From the NCBI RefSeq assembly GCF_902859945.1, contig NZ_CADIKL010000010.1:62001-126000 (forward strand): a DNA stretch of 64,000 nt. The letters are read 5' to 3'. The DNA comes from Paraburkholderia caffeinitolerans. Lineage in GTDB: Bacteria; Pseudomonadota; Gammaproteobacteria; Burkholderiales; Burkholderiaceae. Shown here one piece after another: positions 61,682 through 64,000 of this stretch (positions are counted from its first letter, which is position 1; the number at the start of each line of letters is the position of its first letter). The position numbers and the translations under genes were made by a program. The notes beneath the pieces were generated by a model, which ran no database searches, was not told the DNA's origin, and worked only from the letters and a program-made list of their open reading frames with translations.

Positions 61682-62566
61682 TTAGAACCTGAACGTTACG
61701 TTGGCGCTTGGGCCGTTAAAGCGCAGCGTCTGCACCAACTGATCGCCCGAGCCATAGAAGGCCAGATATCGGTAGGTCAGACTCGCGTCGCCCCACTTCC
61801 ATGCGTAGCCCACCCCGCCCGACGCCTGCCACGTGAACCGCGAAGTGCCGGCGCCGATGTCAAGGTAGTACGGCACGAACCAGCGGCCGTCGCTGCTCAG
61901 CGAGACGCGCCCGCGCACGCCGGCAAAGCCGTCGAAGATGTCCTGGCTCGGCGACACATGAATACTCGTACCCACCCCCGAACCGCCGTTCACGTCGCCG
62001 GAAGCCCCGCCGTCCAGGGTCTCCTGCACGCCTAAATAGCGCATCCCCACGATGGCGTCGATGTTGCCCCACGGCCTCTGCACCACGGTACGGCCGCCGC
62101 CCACCTGAATCAACTGGCCCTTCAGGCTCGTTTCGAAGTCGCTTTGCGTGCCGGCCGAACCGAGCGAGTTGCTGAACGTGTTGACGTTGCTCCTATGCTG
62201 GCCGAACTTCAGGAAGATCATGTCGCCAAAAACGCTCCACTCCCCTTTGCGTGCTTCGCCTTGCAAAAACATCGCGAAGCGCAAGTTCTCCAGATAGTTA
62301 TACGGCCCGGTAGAAGCGTCGGCGCCGCCGCCAGGCAGCGTGAAGCGCATCGTGCCGCCCACGTTCGGCAGCCACAAATAAGGGGTAATCGCGAACTGCC
62401 AACCCGTTCCTGCATCGATGGGCGCGGGAGCCGGAGCCGCCGGGAGTGAATCCGCCGTGGCGGGATTGACTGAAGCTGGATTTGCCGGAGCCACATCCGC
62501 AGCAAAAGCCGGCGCGCAAACGCCGCCAATCAAACAAGCGGCAATCAAGTTGGCAGTACGACTCAT
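61682..62566 (-). CDS. Outer membrane beta-barrel protein
   Basis: A 294-residue protein with signal peptide (MSRTANLIAACLIGGVCAPAFA), a Pro/Ala-rich spacer, and an OmpW/surface-protein-like barrel with GWQFAITPYLWLPNVGGTMRFTLPGGG, repeated aromatic strands and terminal SANVTFRF. The terminal Phe supports Bam insertion. GGCGGAG lies before the ATG at 62566; an upstream in-frame ATG at 62641 is also possible. It follows the glutamate receptor-like channel in gene order on the same strand, with 60 bp between them. No precise function can be given. Confidence 0.8.
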   Translation of the reverse strand: MSRTANLIAACLIGGVCAPAFAADVAPANPASVNPATADSLPAAPAPAPIDAGTGWQFAITPYLWLPNVGGTMRFTLPGGGADASTGPYNYLENLRFAMFLQGEARKGEWSVFGDMIFLKFGQHRSNVNTFSNSLGSAGTQSDFETSLKGQLIQVGGGRTVVQRPWGNIDAIVGMRYLGVQETLDGGASGDVNGGSGVGTSIHVSPSQDIFDGFAGVRGRVSLSSDGRWFVPYYLDIGAGTSRFTWQASGGVGYAWKWGDASLTYRYLAFYGSGDQLVQTLRFNGPSANVTFRF

Positions 62567-62888
62567 GAAACGCTCCGCCTTGTCATAATGAGCCAACTTT
62601 TCAATACCATCCGCGTTCTCCATTCCCATTGCATTTGCCATTGCTCCACTTTCTCGGGAGCCTAAATAGGCGTAGAAGCTAGCATGAACCGCGCGATTTG
62701 ACTGGCCCGCCAAAAAAAATGCAACACCCCTGAACGCCCGCCAGATCGCCAAAGCCTTGTCGCGTGTACGATGCAAGCACGCATTGCCCAAAAGGGCGGG
62801 CGCATTGCCCCGAATACCAATGGCGTTTCAGTGCACAATCGTTCGACGCTTTCCAATTATTTGCGTCCATGGCGATGGCATGCGAAAT
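62567..62888. other. Divergent intergenic region
   Basis: About 320 bp between the divergent outer membrane protein genes. Short open frames lack domain signals. Promoters for both barrel genes are likely here. Confidence 0.45.
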
Positions 62889-64000
62889 ATGCATCCAGAC
62901 AAGAGCACACAGAAATTGGCCACCAGGAATCCGCGCGTCTCCCGCAAGCTGCGGCTGCTATCGCCGTTGCTGCTCGCCATCGCCACGCTCGCGCACGGCG
63001 CAGACGACACGTTCCGCTCCAGGTTCTTCGATCCTGAAGACGGCCAATTCGACCTCAGCGAAATGCTTCTGCACCACAAGGGCGTGCTGCCGGTTCCGAC
63101 CATCATCACGGAGCCCGCGATCGGCTACGGCTTCGGGCTCGGGCTGCTCTATTTCACCTCGGCCGCCGCCAAGGCGGACGAAAAAAAGGCCATGGGCACG
63201 GATAGCGCCGCCGGCGCCGACACCGGCGAAGCGGACGACACCGCCGACTCGCAGCCCGATAAGATGAAGCCGCCCAACATCACGGGCGTGGCCGGCATGT
63301 ACACGAATACCGACAGTTGGGCCGCCGGCCTCCTGCACTTTCACACGTGGGACGATGACCATATCCGTTATCTCGGCGTGCTCGGCAAGATCGATTTGCA
63401 CCTGAACTACTATGGGCCGCGCGAGAACGCGAACGCGTACCAGTTGAGCGGCCTCGGCACGGTCCAGCAACTGTTGTTCCGGCTCGGCGACAGCCCATGG
63501 TACGTCGGACCTCGCTACACCTTTTTCAACGCGACATCGCGCTTCGATGGCGCCGTTCCCGACACCATCCGCAATTTCGAGCGCACCCTGAATGTCGGCA
63601 AGGGCGGCATCGTCGTCGACTACGACACGCGCGACAATATTTTCTATCCGCGCAGCGGCACCTATGCGGAACTCGAAGCCGAGATCGCGCGCGGCGCGCT
63701 CGGCAGCGACCGCTCATTCGAAATGGAAGCCCTGAGGGGCTATCACTGGATTCCGTTCTCGTCGAAATGGGTGCTCGGGCTGCGCGCCGACACGGGCTTC
63801 TCGCAAGGCGATATTCCGTTCTTCGCACAGCCCTACGTGAAATTGCGCGGCGTTTCGCAGGCCAAGTTCCAGGACAGCAATCAGCTGACCGCGGAACTGG
63901 AACTGCGCTATTACCTCACGCCGCGCTGGTCGGTGCTCGGCTTCGGCGGTGTCGGGCGGGCCTATGGCAACCTGCACTCGTTTTCCGATGCCCCCACGGC
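62889..64000 (+). CDS. BamA/TamA-family surface antigen-like outer membrane protein (partial)
   Basis: About 370 residues up to the window edge. A signal-like segment (LLSPLLLAIATLAHGA) lies at about residues 24-39. Further on there is DPEDGQFDLSEMLLHHKGVLPVPTIITEPAIGYGFGLGLLYF, then barrel-like strands with YDTRDNIFYPRSGTYAELEAEIARGALGSD, which matches the surface antigen (D15) repeat. The C-terminus with the terminal aromatic is missing. No POTRA domains were recognised in the first 60 residues, unlike BamA itself. It may be a small D15-like outer membrane protein. Divergent from the OMP at 61682. Confidence 0.78.
   Translation, partial: MHPDKSTQKLATRNPRVSRKLRLLSPLLLAIATLAHGADDTFRSRFFDPEDGQFDLSEMLLHHKGVLPVPTIITEPAIGYGFGLGLLYFTSAAAKADEKKAMGTDSAAGADTGEADDTADSQPDKMKPPNITGVAGMYTNTDSWAAGLLHFHTWDDDHIRYLGVLGKIDLHLNYYGPRENANAYQLSGLGTVQQLLFRLGDSPWYVGPRYTFFNATSRFDGAVPDTIRNFERTLNVGKGGIVVDYDTRDNIFYPRSGTYAELEAEIARGALGSDRSFEMEALRGYHWIPFSSKWVLGLRADTGFSQGDIPFFAQPYVKLRGVSQAKFQDSNQLTAELELRYYLTPRWSVLGFGGVGRAYGNLHSFSDAPT

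Overview
The window reads as chromosomal DNA of a Burkholderiales bacterium close to Paraburkholderia, Caballeronia or Burkholderia. The evidence is high GC with strong GC3 bias, several 16-stranded porins of the burkholderial type (N-terminal SSVTLYG-like motif, C-terminal Phe), a short H-NS family protein, TctDE and QseBC-type two-component systems, and dense LysR-governed catabolic gene sets. It carries no rRNA, tRNA, CRISPR array, insertion sequence or prophage that I can see. Protein families were assigned from motifs and remembered family features, not from database searches.

Layout. 1-5.2 kb: a partial D-tartrate dehydratase gene divergent from a LysR regulator, then rdgC, then a DASS-family dicarboxylate/tartrate transporter. 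5.3-11.8 kb: on the minus strand, a nitrate/sulfonate/taurine-type ABC importer (binding protein, ATPase, permease), a TctE/TctD two-component system and a porin. 12.4-14.9 kb: a second porin and a class V aminotransferase. 15-22.4 kb: a 1.1-kDa-residue class autotransporter (about 1136 aa), an H-NS family protein, a PAP2 phosphatase, and a QseBC-like system divergent from a ygiW-like BOF protein. 22.5-26.2 kb: a Gly-rich secreted protein, a TetR regulator with two operator copies in front of an NTF2-like/SDR pair, decayed outer-membrane-protein remnants and a small K+ channel-like protein.

27.2-33.6 kb is the most coherent unrecognised pathway: LysR divergent from a tight operon of MFS transporter, RraA-like protein, CitE/HpcH-like lyase, ThDP-dependent enzyme and aldehyde dehydrogenase, with two four-base overlaps. 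33.6-38.1 kb holds a class II aldolase with an MFS transporter, an AllC-like amidohydrolase and a Fic-like protein with an altered core motif. 39.1-47.5 kb is a probable guanidino-compound/polyamine region: cupin, FAD oxidoreductase, LysR and NCS1 permease on one strand; a LuxR-type regulator, guanidinobutyrase (gbuA-like) and aldehyde dehydrogenase on the other.

47.5-59.3 kb holds LysR/azoreductase, then an acyl-CoA set (3-hydroxyacyl-CoA dehydrogenase, CaiB-type CoA transferase, acyl-CoA dehydrogenase, ACS-type MFS) divergent from an IclR regulator, then an amidase with an MHS-type transporter divergent from a LysR. 59.5-64 kb is membrane-centred: MscS, a prokaryotic ionotropic-glutamate-receptor-like channel, an outer membrane beta-barrel protein and a partial BamA/D15-like protein that runs off the window.

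The most interesting leads are the iGluR-like channel with an FYTAQL signature, the five-gene catabolic operon whose RraA-like member lacks the usual RD pair, the degenerate Fic protein, four 10-bp-phased direct repeats just upstream of gbuA, and two orphan terminators that may end small RNAs.
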